Part shown: one piece after another, positions 17,480-26,330 of the stretch | Position numbering within the stretch: the first letter of the stretch is position 1 | How the letters are laid out: every line of letters starts with the position of its first letter | Notes under the pieces: generated by a model | What the model was told of the DNA's origin: nothing | Databases searched by the model: none | Seen by the model: the letters and a program-made list of their open reading frames with translations, nothing else | Assembly: GCF_000307855.1 (NCBI RefSeq) | Contig: NZ_AJLR01000116.1 | Coordinates: 36,884 to 100,883, forward strand | Length of the DNA: 64,000 nucleotides | Direction: 5' to 3' | Origin: Schinkia azotoformans LMG 9581 | GTDB taxonomy: Bacteria; Bacillota; Bacilli; Bacillales; Bacillaceae_J | Position numbers and translations under genes: made by a program

Positions 17480-17730
17480 TTATGTCGTTAGAAAAGTTGA
17501 GTCCCACCTATGCCTTATCCCAAATTGTTTTATAAACCCGCTCTCGCAGGTGGGTTTCCGCAGTTTGACCTGTCTGCGATCCTGAAATACAGGCATGGCA
17601 TCAGTCAATTCATATTGGAATCCCGAAAAAATAGTACGGTTTTAAACAAGAATGAGTCACGTACAATGCAGGATAATTTTTGCGATATTGTGTATCTTTC
17701 GTACCGCGTAAATACAATATAACATGTATA
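17480..17730 (-). other. Structured non-coding region upstream of SRP RNA, possible small RNA
   Basis: No ORF with an RBS, but several close hairpins: AAACCC/GGGTTT (17535-17558) extended by CCCGC/GCAGGTGGG pairings, CGCAG/CTGCG (17560-17579) and CCTG/CAGG (17582-17594). The minus strand ends GGCATAGGTGGGACTCAAC. The compact structure and G/C islands in AT-rich surroundings suggest a structured RNA. The 3' part reminds me of firmicute 6S RNA ends, but I cannot confirm this. Confidence 0.35.
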
Positions 17731-17777
17731 TAAAGACATTTTCACCTGTAAATACTTGTGAATATGGTACTTTAGAC

Positions 17778-18539
17778 CTAGAAATTCATCCTTGATTGTC
17801 CACCATCCACATTGAGGCTTGCTCCAACAATCCAAGAGGCCTTCTCAGAAGCAAGAAAAGCCACAACATTAGCAACTTCTTCAACTGCGCCAAAACGTCC
17901 TGCAGGAATTTCATTTTCCACAAATGCCTTAATTTTTTCCGGACTTTCTTCCATTCGCTTTTTCCAATTTCCCGTATCATGAAGAATACTTCCTGGCGCA
18001 ACACTGTTTACGCGAATACCGTAACGGATCACTTCATCAGCGAGCGACTTGGTAAAGCTAATAAGAGCGGCTTTTGCATTATTATACGTAACCTTCCCAC
18101 CACTTTCTCTTCCGAAAATCGAAGTAATATTAATGATAGCCCCGCTGCCATTTTTCTTCATCTGCTCAACAGCTAATTTACTTAAATGAACAGCTGAAAA
18201 ATAATTCAGCTCCATCGCTACATGAAATAAATCCAGGTCTGTTTCTATTACTGTTCCACCGTTACTACCACCAGCATTATTAACAAGAATATCAATGGAG
18301 CCCTTCTTTTCGACAAAAGATCGAATTAGCTTTTCGCGTTCTTCAGTTTTTGTAATATCTGACTGAAAAATAGTAACCCCATCACCCAATTCTTCTTTTG
18401 CCTTTTTTAAAAAATCAACACTGCGCGCAGCAATCGCCACATTAGCACCTTCTGTAAGAAAAACCTTTGCAATCGCCTTTCCAATTCCTTTCGATCCGCC
18501 AGTAATAAGTACATTTTTTCCTTGTAATTGTAAATCCAC
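17778..18539 (-). CDS. SDR-family NAD(P)-dependent oxidoreductase
   Basis: 253 residues, classical short-chain dehydrogenase. Cofactor loop TGGSKGIGKA (about residues 12-21), NNAGG near residue 87, catalytic Ser in NITSIFG (~139), and YNNAKAA giving Tyr and Lys (~152/156); GASLNVDGGQ at the C-terminus. Similar to glucose 1-dehydrogenase and 3-oxoacyl-ACP reductase-like enzymes; substrate unknown. Start GTG at 18539 with GAGG 8 nt upstream. It begins only 11 nt after the end of a decayed gene fragment, so its original upstream context has probably been lost. Confidence 0.9.
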   Translation of the reverse strand: MDLQLQGKNVLITGGSKGIGKAIAKVFLTEGANVAIAARSVDFLKKAKEELGDGVTIFQSDITKTEEREKLIRSFVEKKGSIDILVNNAGGSNGGTVIETDLDLFHVAMELNYFSAVHLSKLAVEQMKKNGSGAIINITSIFGRESGGKVTYNNAKAALISFTKSLADEVIRYGIRVNSVAPGSILHDTGNWKKRMEESPEKIKAFVENEIPAGRFGAVEEVANVVAFLASEKASWIVGASLNVDGGQSRMNF

Positions 18540-18549
18540 CTTATACACC

Positions 18550-19278
18550 TCAATTATATGAATCTTTTTCAGTTACTTTAATATTCCATTCAAGCCCTGA
18601 CGTTAAAGCTGGATTTGAAAGATTGGATGAGCCGATATAGGCAGTGCTGAAGCCTGTTTCTCTTTTGAACATATAAGCTTTGGCATGGAGCCTTGTGCGA
18701 TCAACATCATAAGAAATTTTGATTTCAGTATTTGGCAGCTTGCTCAGTTCGATGATCGCCTTATAATCCGTGGCTTCCATGTACGATGTAGTTATGACCC
18801 TTAGTTCTTTGCCTGGCTGATTAGTAAAAGTTTGGAGTTCTTCTATAATACAACGTAAGCCGCTCCATTTGATAAATGAAACGAGCAGATCGATAGAATC
18901 AGCAGTTAGAATTTCCTTTTTCAATTCTCCCAGCATGTTCAGCTCATAATTAGAGCCGGTAAATAACGAACTTTGCGAAATCGGCGTAACGAGACGAATC
19001 ACTTCACCTTTCTTTGATGCTTCTAATCGAATTCAGTTTTGAATAGACAGAGGTAAGCACTTCGCCTTCCTCTTCTATTTTTAATTCTTTAATTTAAGAG
19101 CACGCCTAGTTACGGCCGATATATACGATGATAGTAGTTTTCTGGCTTCTTCAGGATCAAGTGACTCCTTCCCTACTTCGTAATTATCTATATCTAATGT
19201 AGCTAGTTCGCTTTTAAGTTTTGTATTGATAATTTCTTCGTAAATTCCTTGTTTGACAATTTTCTGTCCATTCGCCAT
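18550..19278 (-). pseudogene. Remnant of a PLD-nuclease/DEAD-helicase (DUF3427-type) gene
   Basis: The first piece (19278-19081, 65 residues: GQKIVKQGIYEEIIN and DPEEARKLLSSYIS) matches the usual N-terminus of these large helicases and stops. After a frame change the next piece reads [12 protein letters not shown], and a third frame (19002-18550) gives the phospholipase-D-like domain: [32 protein letters not shown], and the HKD-type motif LHAKAYMF with [10 protein letters not shown]. It ends at EKDSYN. Family members are usually around 1000 residues, with helicase domains after this point; those are absent. At least two frame breaks plus an internal and a terminal deletion mark it as dead. 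Confidence 0.8.
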
Positions 19279-19326
19279 TTGTATATCAGCCTCATTTAAC
19301 CGGCAACGTTGCTTTCTAATTCGATC

Positions 19327-19830
19327 TTATACGACTTCAATTATCCATATGATACTGCTAGACTGTAGCTCACGTAATTGTTCCTTAAGTGTTTTCTGTG
19401 AAGATTCAGTTATGTTGTTGTCATCTGAGTTTCCCCCGTGTAAAACTTTCTTTCCCGCTTCCTTCATTTCTAGATAAAGCTTCTTATAAAACTCTATTGC
19501 TTCGTTATTATTTTTCATGGAATTCTTAATAAGATCTTCTACTTCTTTCTTAGTAACCCCATTCGTATCAAGAATCTCGAAATTTTTCTTTTTTAATGAT
19601 AGTCTAACTGCATAATGAGCTCCTTTTTCACTTTCAATTTCCTTATTTTCTGTATATATAAGAACAACATCATTACATTTACAGCTAGGATTCATGCAAT
19701 AAAGATCTTCAATATAATATAGTACACCTTTTTCTTTAGTGCCAAGCGCCAACCCATCTGTCACATTGAAAACTTCTAAATAACTAAACGTATTTCCACT
19801 TAAAATATCAGATGGTTTTAAAAATTTCAC
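19327..19830 (-). CDS. Uncharacterised protein with a Cys-rich (CMNPSCKC) motif
   Basis: 167 residues, family not recognised. The centre has YCMNPSCKCNDVVLIY, a possible zinc knuckle followed by a beta strand, then KKKNFEILDTNGV and a charged helical C-terminal half. Likely start GTG with a poor RBS. The hydrophobic end SSSIIWIIEVV is unusual and may be a scar of truncation, since the neighbouring gene is decayed. It could be part of the same damaged island. Confidence 0.5.
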   Translation of the reverse strand: MKFLKPSDILSGNTFSYLEVFNVTDGLALGTKEKGVLYYIEDLYCMNPSCKCNDVVLIYTENKEIESEKGAHYAVRLSLKKKNFEILDTNGVTKKEVEDLIKNSMKNNNEAIEFYKKLYLEMKEAGKKVLHGGNSDDNNITESSQKTLKEQLRELQSSSIIWIIEVV

Positions 19831-19950
19831 AATTCATCAGTTCTTTTTTTCAAAATAAATCACTTGCATTTAACTTATTCCCAACCTGAAAAGTACATGG
19901 TAGAATCATATCATTGTTTTCGTACTATATAAAGTTGCTGGTGGTGGGCT

Positions 19951-21084
19951 GTGAAAGAATCTGTACTCATTCAAAATAAGAAAAAAATCAATATAAATTT
20001 TAGCTTTTTCATAAAAGACAAGGTGTTTACGATTTCGCTTTTATTAGCGATTGCAAGCTGTTTCATTCATCCTCCAAAATTGGAGTATGTTAATATTCAT
20101 GTTTTGGTCAGTTTATTTAGTCTTATGATTGCGATTAAAGCACTGGATGAACATAGAGTACTAGACAAAATTGCGATCAGTATCATAAGTAGATGTAATA
20201 GTAGTAAATCTGTTTCAGCTATACTCATTTTCTTATGTTTTTTCAGTTCAATGTTTGTCACAAACGATGTGGCGTTACTGACTTTTGTACCATTGACCCT
20301 TGTTATCAGCAAACGGACAAGTACGCCCATGATGGAGACGATTATTCTGCTAACCATTGCTGCCAATATTGGGAGCAGCTTGACACCCATGGGAAATCCA
20401 CAGAATTTATTTATCTATGCTCATTATGGGCTAAACCCGACGACTTTTTTTAACACCGCCTTCTCCATCGCAGTTCTTGGAATTGTAGCTCTTTATTTTT
20501 TGATTGATAGACTTCATGGGAAGCAATTGAAAGTGAATCTGGCTCCAATACAGGTCAAGAATCGAAAAGCAGCAATGATTTGGGGACTAGTCTTAGCTGT
20601 CATCATTATGTCTATTTTCGGGGTCATAAGTGATCAAATTGCGTTCGTCGTCACTTTGGTAACCGTCTTTCTTTTTAATAAAAAATTATTGATGAAGATC
20701 GATTATTCTTTGCTTTTAACTTTTATTTGTCTTTTTATTTTTGTTGGAAACATCTCGCATACAAATGCTGTACAGGCGGTTGCTAGTGCAAGTCTAAAAG
20801 ACTCAAGTTCAGTCTATTTCAGCTCTATTTTGTTAAGCCAATTGATCAGTAATGTCCCTGCCTCAATCCTTCTTGCAGAATTCACGACCGATTGGAAACC
20901 ATTATTATTGGGAGTGAATATCGGGGGATTAGGAACGATCATCGCTTCGATGGCCAGCGTCATCTCTTACAAACTATATATTCAGGTAAACCCTAAAGAG
21001 ACAAAAAAGTATTTACTAACATTTAGTTTCTATAACTTTTCTTTTTTAGCATTTTTTACTTTTGTTCAGTATTTTATTTTATAG
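19951..21084 (+). CDS. ArsB/NhaD/SLC13-type anion permease
   Basis: 377 residues with about 10-11 hydrophobic helices. Characteristic half-helix loops: MFVTNDVALLTFVPL (about residues 107-121), NIGSSLTPMGNPQNLF (about 140-155) and, in the second half, SQLISNVPASILLA. This is the ion transporter superfamily pattern seen in ArsB, NhaD and citrate carriers. Substrate not predictable; arsenite specificity is unlikely to be assigned without arsC/arsR neighbours, which are absent. Start GTG with a modest GGTGGG. Confidence 0.82.
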   Translation: MKESVLIQNKKKININFSFFIKDKVFTISLLLAIASCFIHPPKLEYVNIHVLVSLFSLMIAIKALDEHRVLDKIAISIISRCNSSKSVSAILIFLCFFSSMFVTNDVALLTFVPLTLVISKRTSTPMMETIILLTIAANIGSSLTPMGNPQNLFIYAHYGLNPTTFFNTAFSIAVLGIVALYFLIDRLHGKQLKVNLAPIQVKNRKAAMIWGLVLAVIIMSIFGVISDQIAFVVTLVTVFLFNKKLLMKIDYSLLLTFICLFIFVGNISHTNAVQAVASASLKDSSSVYFSSILLSQLISNVPASILLAEFTTDWKPLLLGVNIGGLGTIIASMASVISYKLYIQVNPKETKKYLLTFSFYNFSFLAFFTFVQYFIL

Positions 21085-21115
21085 GAACACGGTGACAGTT
21101 CGGTTCCCGTGTTCC
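21084..21115 (+). terminator. Hairpin at the permease stop codon
   Basis: GGAACACGG / CCGTGTTCC stem with GTTC-rich loop, starting on the last base of the stop codon and followed by ATTTCGG rather than a clean T-run. In composition it resembles the dispersed palindromes listed elsewhere. Confidence 0.6.
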
Positions 21116-21137
21116 ATTTCGGTTGATGGCTAACAAG

Positions 21138-24100
21138 CTAACTCAACAAATCCCGAATATCTTCTTCTGTAAGTGTCACCAAATGTCCATTTTTCGGATC
21201 AATGACTTCCTCTATCAGATGCCGCTTCCTATCTTGCAATTCATTCATCTTTTCCTCAATTGTCCCTTTGGCTACAAGCTTGATTACCTGAACTGTTTGT
21301 TTTTGGCCTATGCGATGTGCGCGGTCTGCCGCTTGTTCTTCGACGGCAGGATTCCACCAGCTATCATAAAAGATAACGGTGTCTGCACCGGTTAAATTAA
21401 GTCCTGTCCCACCTGCCTTTAAGGAAATCAGAAATATGTCACGTTCACCAGCATTATACCTATTACATAACTCAAGCCTCTCCTCTGATGGAGTCTGCCC
21501 ATCTAAATAGAAATGAGAGATTTCTTGAATAGCTAGTTCTTGCCCTATCATTTGTAGCATCTTCGTAAATTGAGAGAAAATCAACAGACGACGTCCGGAA
21601 CGTCTTGCATCTTCAACAATCTGCAGTAGCTGTTCAAATTTTGCCGAAGTTCCTGTATAACCATCTACAAAAAGTCGAGGATGACAGCAAATTTGACGCA
21701 GTCTCGTTAAACCAGCTAGGACTTTAATACGATTCTTCCTTATCGTTTCCTTATCCAAATGTTTTAGAGTTTTATGACGTAGTTTTGCCAGATAAGCAGC
21801 ATAAAGTTTCTTCTGTTCTGGTAGTAATTCGCTCATTTCCAATACTTCCTTTTTCCGAGGTAATTCATCAAGAACATCCTCTTTGACCCTACGCAGCATA
21901 AAGGGGCGAATCCTCCGCGCAATCTGTTTATTCGTTAATTCACTATACTCTCTTAATCCTAGAAATAATTCGGGAAAAACGACATGAAAGATAGACCATA
22001 GTTCCTCCAACGCGTTTTCCATCGGTGTGCCCGTTAAAGCAAAACGATGATTTGCCTGTAGTTTTTTCACAGCACGAGCGGTTTGGGTAAGGGGATTTTT
22101 AAACACTTGTGCTTCATCAAAAAATACAACATGAAATTCCTGCTTCACGTACCAACTCAGATCACTTCGTAATAAAGGATAACTTGTGATAAGCACGTCT
22201 ATACCGTCAAGTTCGGTTTGCAGTTTTACTCGTTCAGACTTGGTCCCATCCATAATTACCGTCCCAATATCGGGTGCAAATTTCATAATTTCGCTTTGCC
22301 AATTGTACGTAACAGACGAAGGACACACAATCAAGGCCGGTTGTCCTTTTTCACTAATAATCGAAAGTTCAGATAAAATAAAGGCGATGCTTTGAACCGT
22401 CTTCCCAAGTCCCATTGAGTCTGCCAGAATTCCTCCAAATCCATAACTAGCAAGAGTTTTCATCCAATTAAACCCGTGCTTTTGATAGTTTCGCAAAATT
22501 CCCTCTAGCTGCGCTGGAACGTTAAACTGCAATCGTTCTGGATGTTGAAGTTTCTCTATAAACTCCCGAAATGATGCTTCGTGTGATACAACATCATTAT
22601 CCTCAAAATAATTAAGTAGCCTAAGTCCTTCGACAACAGGTACTTCGAAGCGCTCTTCCCATTCATCGTCTTGAACAGGGACAGCATGCAAGAAACGTTT
22701 GATTTCTTCCATCTCTTTCGTCTCTAAAGATAGCAACGCACCATCACGCAGGCGGTAGTACTTCCGTTTTTCTTCCAGTGCTGCTAAGACTTCTTTGATC
22801 TCCGTCTCGGGAATACCGTCAATCTTAAACGAAAACTCAAGCAAGTGGTTCCGTTCCTTATAATGCCTCACCTTGATTTTCGGTATTGTAGTTTTTGGTA
22901 CAATCCGTATCCGTACGGCAGTTGTCGCATACACCTGTACGACTTTCTGCAATTTCGGTAATACATGGTACAAAAAGTTATATTCTAATTCTTCATTTTG
23001 TAAATAGTAGCCACTTTCCGTTTGGCTATACTGGCTCTCCTCCATCAGTTTAAGAATGACTTCTTCCTTCTCCATATCTCGAATAACCATCGATCCTACT
23101 TTTGGTTGCCGATAATCTAGTGGATTGATGACAACATTTTTATAATGAAACTCTAGTCCTGCTAGCAGGCGATTTTTCACACGATCTAAATAGAGCTTTG
23201 CCTGTAACGGAGTTTTATGAAGCTGTGCGGTAATATCCCCGGATAAATGAACCTCCCCTATATTTCTTAAGATTGGCAATAGTTTTTCCAAATAATATTT
23301 CAATTGATGACTGGGTATTAGAATTTCATTCGTTCTGGAATTCTCCAGCATTCGCTTTAATTCATGGAGCCGTTCCACTTCTCCTCTTTTTATAACAACG
23401 GCTTTTCCAGCAAAAAGGACGGTGTCATATTCTTTTAAAATCATCATCTGGCTCAGACCGTGAATAATGAGTTGGTACCCGTTTTCTTCTGTACCCGTAA
23501 ATTCAAATGTTAACGGCAACGGTTCATCGGTAACACGGAATTGTTGATAGCTTTTTCCACTATATTGTAAGTTTACTTGTGGGGCACGTACTAATAGCGG
23601 TTCGACATTTTTCCAGAATGATGCCGGAACGAGTAACATCCTTTTGTCCTGATGAACCGCGGTAGTTGGTAATGCCTGATGATACATTTTTTCGTCATCT
23701 ATAACAAGAATGAGCTGATCAATAATAGCGTTGGTTACACTATCAAAACAATGTTTATTTGGGTCGTATTGGAATTCGTTTGAGAGGGTGTGACATCTTC
23801 CTTCCTTAACACTTTCTAGAAAATCACGAATATCGGCTACTCTCTGTGCTGCAATGGAAATTTCGATACCAAATCGGGTATTTCCCCGAGCGGCAATGCC
23901 TTTACAGAAAATAATTGTTTCCAGTACTTGTCTATTTTCAAAATGGAGTTGTTGTCCACTTTTTAATGGTTGTTTCGACTCAAATAATTGTAGCAACCCT
24001 TCCGATAGCTCTCCCTCTGTTTGGTCAGCGGCAGTATGCTCTCCTTGTTTCATATCTTGCTGATGATGCTGCCAAGCAAGTAATACCGCAGCAACATGTT

Positions 24101-24335
24101 GGCAATCTTTATCTATAGAAGAAAGTGAAGGGCAGCTACAGGTTGCTTGAAATCCTTCTGAATCTTTCTCAAGGTGAACTTGGAAATACTCGACTCCATG
24201 GACTATAGCTTGTAATGAAGTAGGAGTTACTTCTTCTATCACTACTTTTCCGTTACGATAAAAGGCCTCTCCTCTTTTAAAGGAGACAGCCCCACAACGC
24301 TCTTTGATGATTTTTTGATTGAGTTTAATTTTCAC
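21138..24335 (-). CDS. SWIM zinc finger-SNF2 family helicase
   Basis: 1065 residues. The N-terminal SWIM zinc finger is C-S-C-P at TCSCPSL, then CQHVAAVLL (about residues 67-86). A long middle region follows, then the SNF2 ATPase: Walker A ADSMGLGKTVQ, DEAQ box VVFFDEAQVFKN, ALTGTPMEN, and C-terminal motifs SLKAGGTGLNLTGAD and QAADRAHRIGQ. Related to B. subtilis YwqA. It probably remodels protein-DNA or RNA complexes; the precise role is unknown. Start GTG at 24335 after AAAGGAGG (7 nt); the ATG six codons upstream overlaps that RBS. Confidence 0.93.
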   Translation of the reverse strand: MKIKLNQKIIKERCGAVSFKRGEAFYRNGKVVIEEVTPTSLQAIVHGVEYFQVHLEKDSEGFQATCSCPSLSSIDKDCQHVAAVLLAWQHHQQDMKQGEHTAADQTEGELSEGLLQLFESKQPLKSGQQLHFENRQVLETIIFCKGIAARGNTRFGIEISIAAQRVADIRDFLESVKEGRCHTLSNEFQYDPNKHCFDSVTNAIIDQLILVIDDEKMYHQALPTTAVHQDKRMLLVPASFWKNVEPLLVRAPQVNLQYSGKSYQQFRVTDEPLPLTFEFTGTEENGYQLIIHGLSQMMILKEYDTVLFAGKAVVIKRGEVERLHELKRMLENSRTNEILIPSHQLKYYLEKLLPILRNIGEVHLSGDITAQLHKTPLQAKLYLDRVKNRLLAGLEFHYKNVVINPLDYRQPKVGSMVIRDMEKEEVILKLMEESQYSQTESGYYLQNEELEYNFLYHVLPKLQKVVQVYATTAVRIRIVPKTTIPKIKVRHYKERNHLLEFSFKIDGIPETEIKEVLAALEEKRKYYRLRDGALLSLETKEMEEIKRFLHAVPVQDDEWEERFEVPVVEGLRLLNYFEDNDVVSHEASFREFIEKLQHPERLQFNVPAQLEGILRNYQKHGFNWMKTLASYGFGGILADSMGLGKTVQSIAFILSELSIISEKGQPALIVCPSSVTYNWQSEIMKFAPDIGTVIMDGTKSERVKLQTELDGIDVLITSYPLLRSDLSWYVKQEFHVVFFDEAQVFKNPLTQTARAVKKLQANHRFALTGTPMENALEELWSIFHVVFPELFLGLREYSELTNKQIARRIRPFMLRRVKEDVLDELPRKKEVLEMSELLPEQKKLYAAYLAKLRHKTLKHLDKETIRKNRIKVLAGLTRLRQICCHPRLFVDGYTGTSAKFEQLLQIVEDARRSGRRLLIFSQFTKMLQMIGQELAIQEISHFYLDGQTPSEERLELCNRYNAGERDIFLISLKAGGTGLNLTGADTVIFYDSWWNPAVEEQAADRAHRIGQKQTVQVIKLVAKGTIEEKMNELQDRKRHLIEEVIDPKNGHLVTLTEEDIRDLLS

Positions 24336-24538
24336 TAGGTTGCCTCCTTTCATTTAAAACGGACTTTAAATTTACTTCTATAAATTTATCATGAAGAATA
24401 ATTTCTCGCTAGATTAACATCAATGATTGGTTTATGGTTATTAAGTGTTTCAAATTACCTTAATCACTTTAATAATATAGTAATACTATTATATTTAAAC
24501 ATCTATAAAAGAATAACATTAAGCAAAAATCTAAGATT

Positions 24539-24690
24539 ACTTGTCAGAAAATTGTCAATTTTGGTATTTTTATATAATTAGATTTTTCAGAAATCTATTG
24601 CATAACCTTTATATTAGTGATATATTCTAATCACATGAAAAATTAAAAAATATTCTAACAAAATAATATCGATTCAGTTATCAGAAAAAT
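24539..24690 (+). promoter_or_regulatory. Cluster of CodY-like boxes upstream of brnQ
   Basis: Three matches to AATTTTCWGAAAATT in a 425-nt AT-rich spacer: 24539-24553 (13/15), 24582-24596 (12/15) and 24676-24690 (12/15). Repression of branched-chain amino acid uptake by CodY when isoleucine/valine are plentiful is known in Bacillus. AT-rich background makes weak matches common, so the cluster and gene identity carry the argument. Confidence 0.55.
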
Positions 24691-24760
24691 AAAATAATTA
24701 TATTGTTATTTCAATATTAAAATAGTTGAATATTTTTTATTATTAATGGAGGTCTTATTT

Positions 24761-26107
24761 ATGGCATCAAGAAATTCATTCTCATTTGTCGTTTCAGTAG
24801 GTTTTATGTTATTTGCGCTATTCTTTGGAGCTGGAAACTTAATATTCCCTGTTATGCTTGGGCAAATGGCAGGAGAAAATGTTTGGGCTGCAAATGCTGG
24901 CTTTATCGTAACCGGAGTTGGATTACCAGTTCTAGGCGTTCTTGCATTGGGATTCTCTGGGAAAAACGACTTGCAATCTCTAGCAAGTAGAGTTCATCCT
25001 ATATATGGAATTTTATTTACATGTGCGCTTTATCTTTCAATCGGCCCACTTTTTGCAATACCTAGAACGGCAACAGTATCTTATGAAATCGGAATTAAAC
25101 CTTTCTTTGGAGACAATGCAGGGTCCTTACCTTTACTGATTTTTTCAATTGTCTTTTTTGCGATTACTTTATTCTTTTCACTAAAATCTTCTAAATTAGT
25201 TGATATTGTCGGAAAAGTGTTAACACCTATATTACTACTATCAATTGCTGTTCTTATTGTTGCTGTTTTCCTTAATCCAATTGGGGAAATTCAAGCACCA
25301 ACTGAAAATTATTTAAATAATGCCTTTTTCAAAGGATTTCAAGAAGGGTATTTAACAATGGATGCACTTGCTGCTTTTGTATTTGGGATCATTATCATCA
25401 ATACAATGAAGAATAGTGGTGCAGTTACGAAGAAGGAAATTATGACTTCCAGTTTGAAGGTTGCGCTTATTGCTGGCGGATTACTCGCGGCAATCTATTC
25501 TTCCCTTGCCTTTATGGGGGCAACAAGTGCTTCAGAACTAGGCATGTTAGATAATGGCGGTGCCATTCTTGCGGCAGTTTCCGCTCATTACTTTGGTTCA
25601 TACGGAAATGCGTTACTTTCTATTATTGTAATTGCGGCTTGTTTAACAACTAGTATCGGCTTGATCACATCATGTGCAGCATATTTCAACAAATTAGTAC
25701 CAAGTATTTCATATACAAGATGGGCAATCATTTTCACATTGTTTAGTACAGTCATTGCAAACTTTGGTTTATCAACATTAATTTCTATCTCAGTACCGGT
25801 TTTAGTCGCTCTTTATCCGTTAGCTATTTGCCTACTAGTGTTAACATTCCTTTACCCTCTATTTAAAGGCAAAAAAGCGGTCTATCAAGTTAGCATGTTA
25901 TTAACTGGTATTGTAAGTGTATTTGATGGATTAAATGCGGCTGGCATTAAGGTACAGGTCATCAATGATCTATTTACTACTATTCTTCCACTGTATTCGG
26001 TAGGATTAGGTTGGATTTTGCCAGCGATTATTGGAGGACTCGTTGGGCTTGTCATCAATGCAGTCAAAAAAGCGGATTATCAAGTGTCACCAGTTGAAAA
26101 TAATTAA
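24761..26107 (+). CDS. brnQ: Branched-chain amino acid transport system II carrier (BrnQ)
   Basis: 448 residues, about 12 membrane helices. The N-terminal LFFGAGNLIFPVMLGQ is diagnostic of the LIVCS family of Na+- or H+-coupled leucine/isoleucine/valine symporters. TTSIGLITSCAAYF is visible in the second half. Start ATG with GGAGG 8 nt upstream; the upstream in-frame ATG overlaps the RBS. It complements the azlCD exporter elsewhere in the window. Confidence 0.95.
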   Translation: MASRNSFSFVVSVGFMLFALFFGAGNLIFPVMLGQMAGENVWAANAGFIVTGVGLPVLGVLALGFSGKNDLQSLASRVHPIYGILFTCALYLSIGPLFAIPRTATVSYEIGIKPFFGDNAGSLPLLIFSIVFFAITLFFSLKSSKLVDIVGKVLTPILLLSIAVLIVAVFLNPIGEIQAPTENYLNNAFFKGFQEGYLTMDALAAFVFGIIIINTMKNSGAVTKKEIMTSSLKVALIAGGLLAAIYSSLAFMGATSASELGMLDNGGAILAAVSAHYFGSYGNALLSIIVIAACLTTSIGLITSCAAYFNKLVPSISYTRWAIIFTLFSTVIANFGLSTLISISVPVLVALYPLAICLLVLTFLYPLFKGKKAVYQVSMLLTGIVSVFDGLNAAGIKVQVINDLFTTILPLYSVGLGWILPAIIGGLVGLVINAVKKADYQVSPVENN

Positions 26108-26167
26108 AAGAAAAAATTTCAGGTTATCCATGGTGGAAAAGTGAATCAAGCCAGTTGAACAATCGAC

Positions 26168-26218
26168 GCCTAAAATATGAAAGCATTTTGAACTGCTTGC
26201 GTATTTTAGGCTTTTTAT
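26168..26218 (+). terminator. brnQ terminator
   Basis: GCCTAAAATA / TATTTTAGGC stem (26168-26177 / 26202-26211) with additional AAGCA/TGCTT pairing inside, followed by TTTTTAT. Confidence 0.92.
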
Positions 26219-26330
26219 ATTATTGGGGTTTATTGAATGGTGCAATCAATACTGTCTGATCATTACCAAGACATAGTATGAATTATGAAACAATAGGAAA
26301 ACTATGTAAAAAGGGGTCTGGAGTGCCGAT

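Noticed and set aside
17510..17722. Plus-strand 70-residue ORF over the structured region upstream of the SRP RNA
   Set aside because: No RBS and the sequence is explained better by nested hairpins.
24336..24760. T-box or other riboswitch in the long brnQ leader
   Set aside because: I found no T-box sequence, specifier stem or terminator hairpin; only CodY-like boxes are visible.
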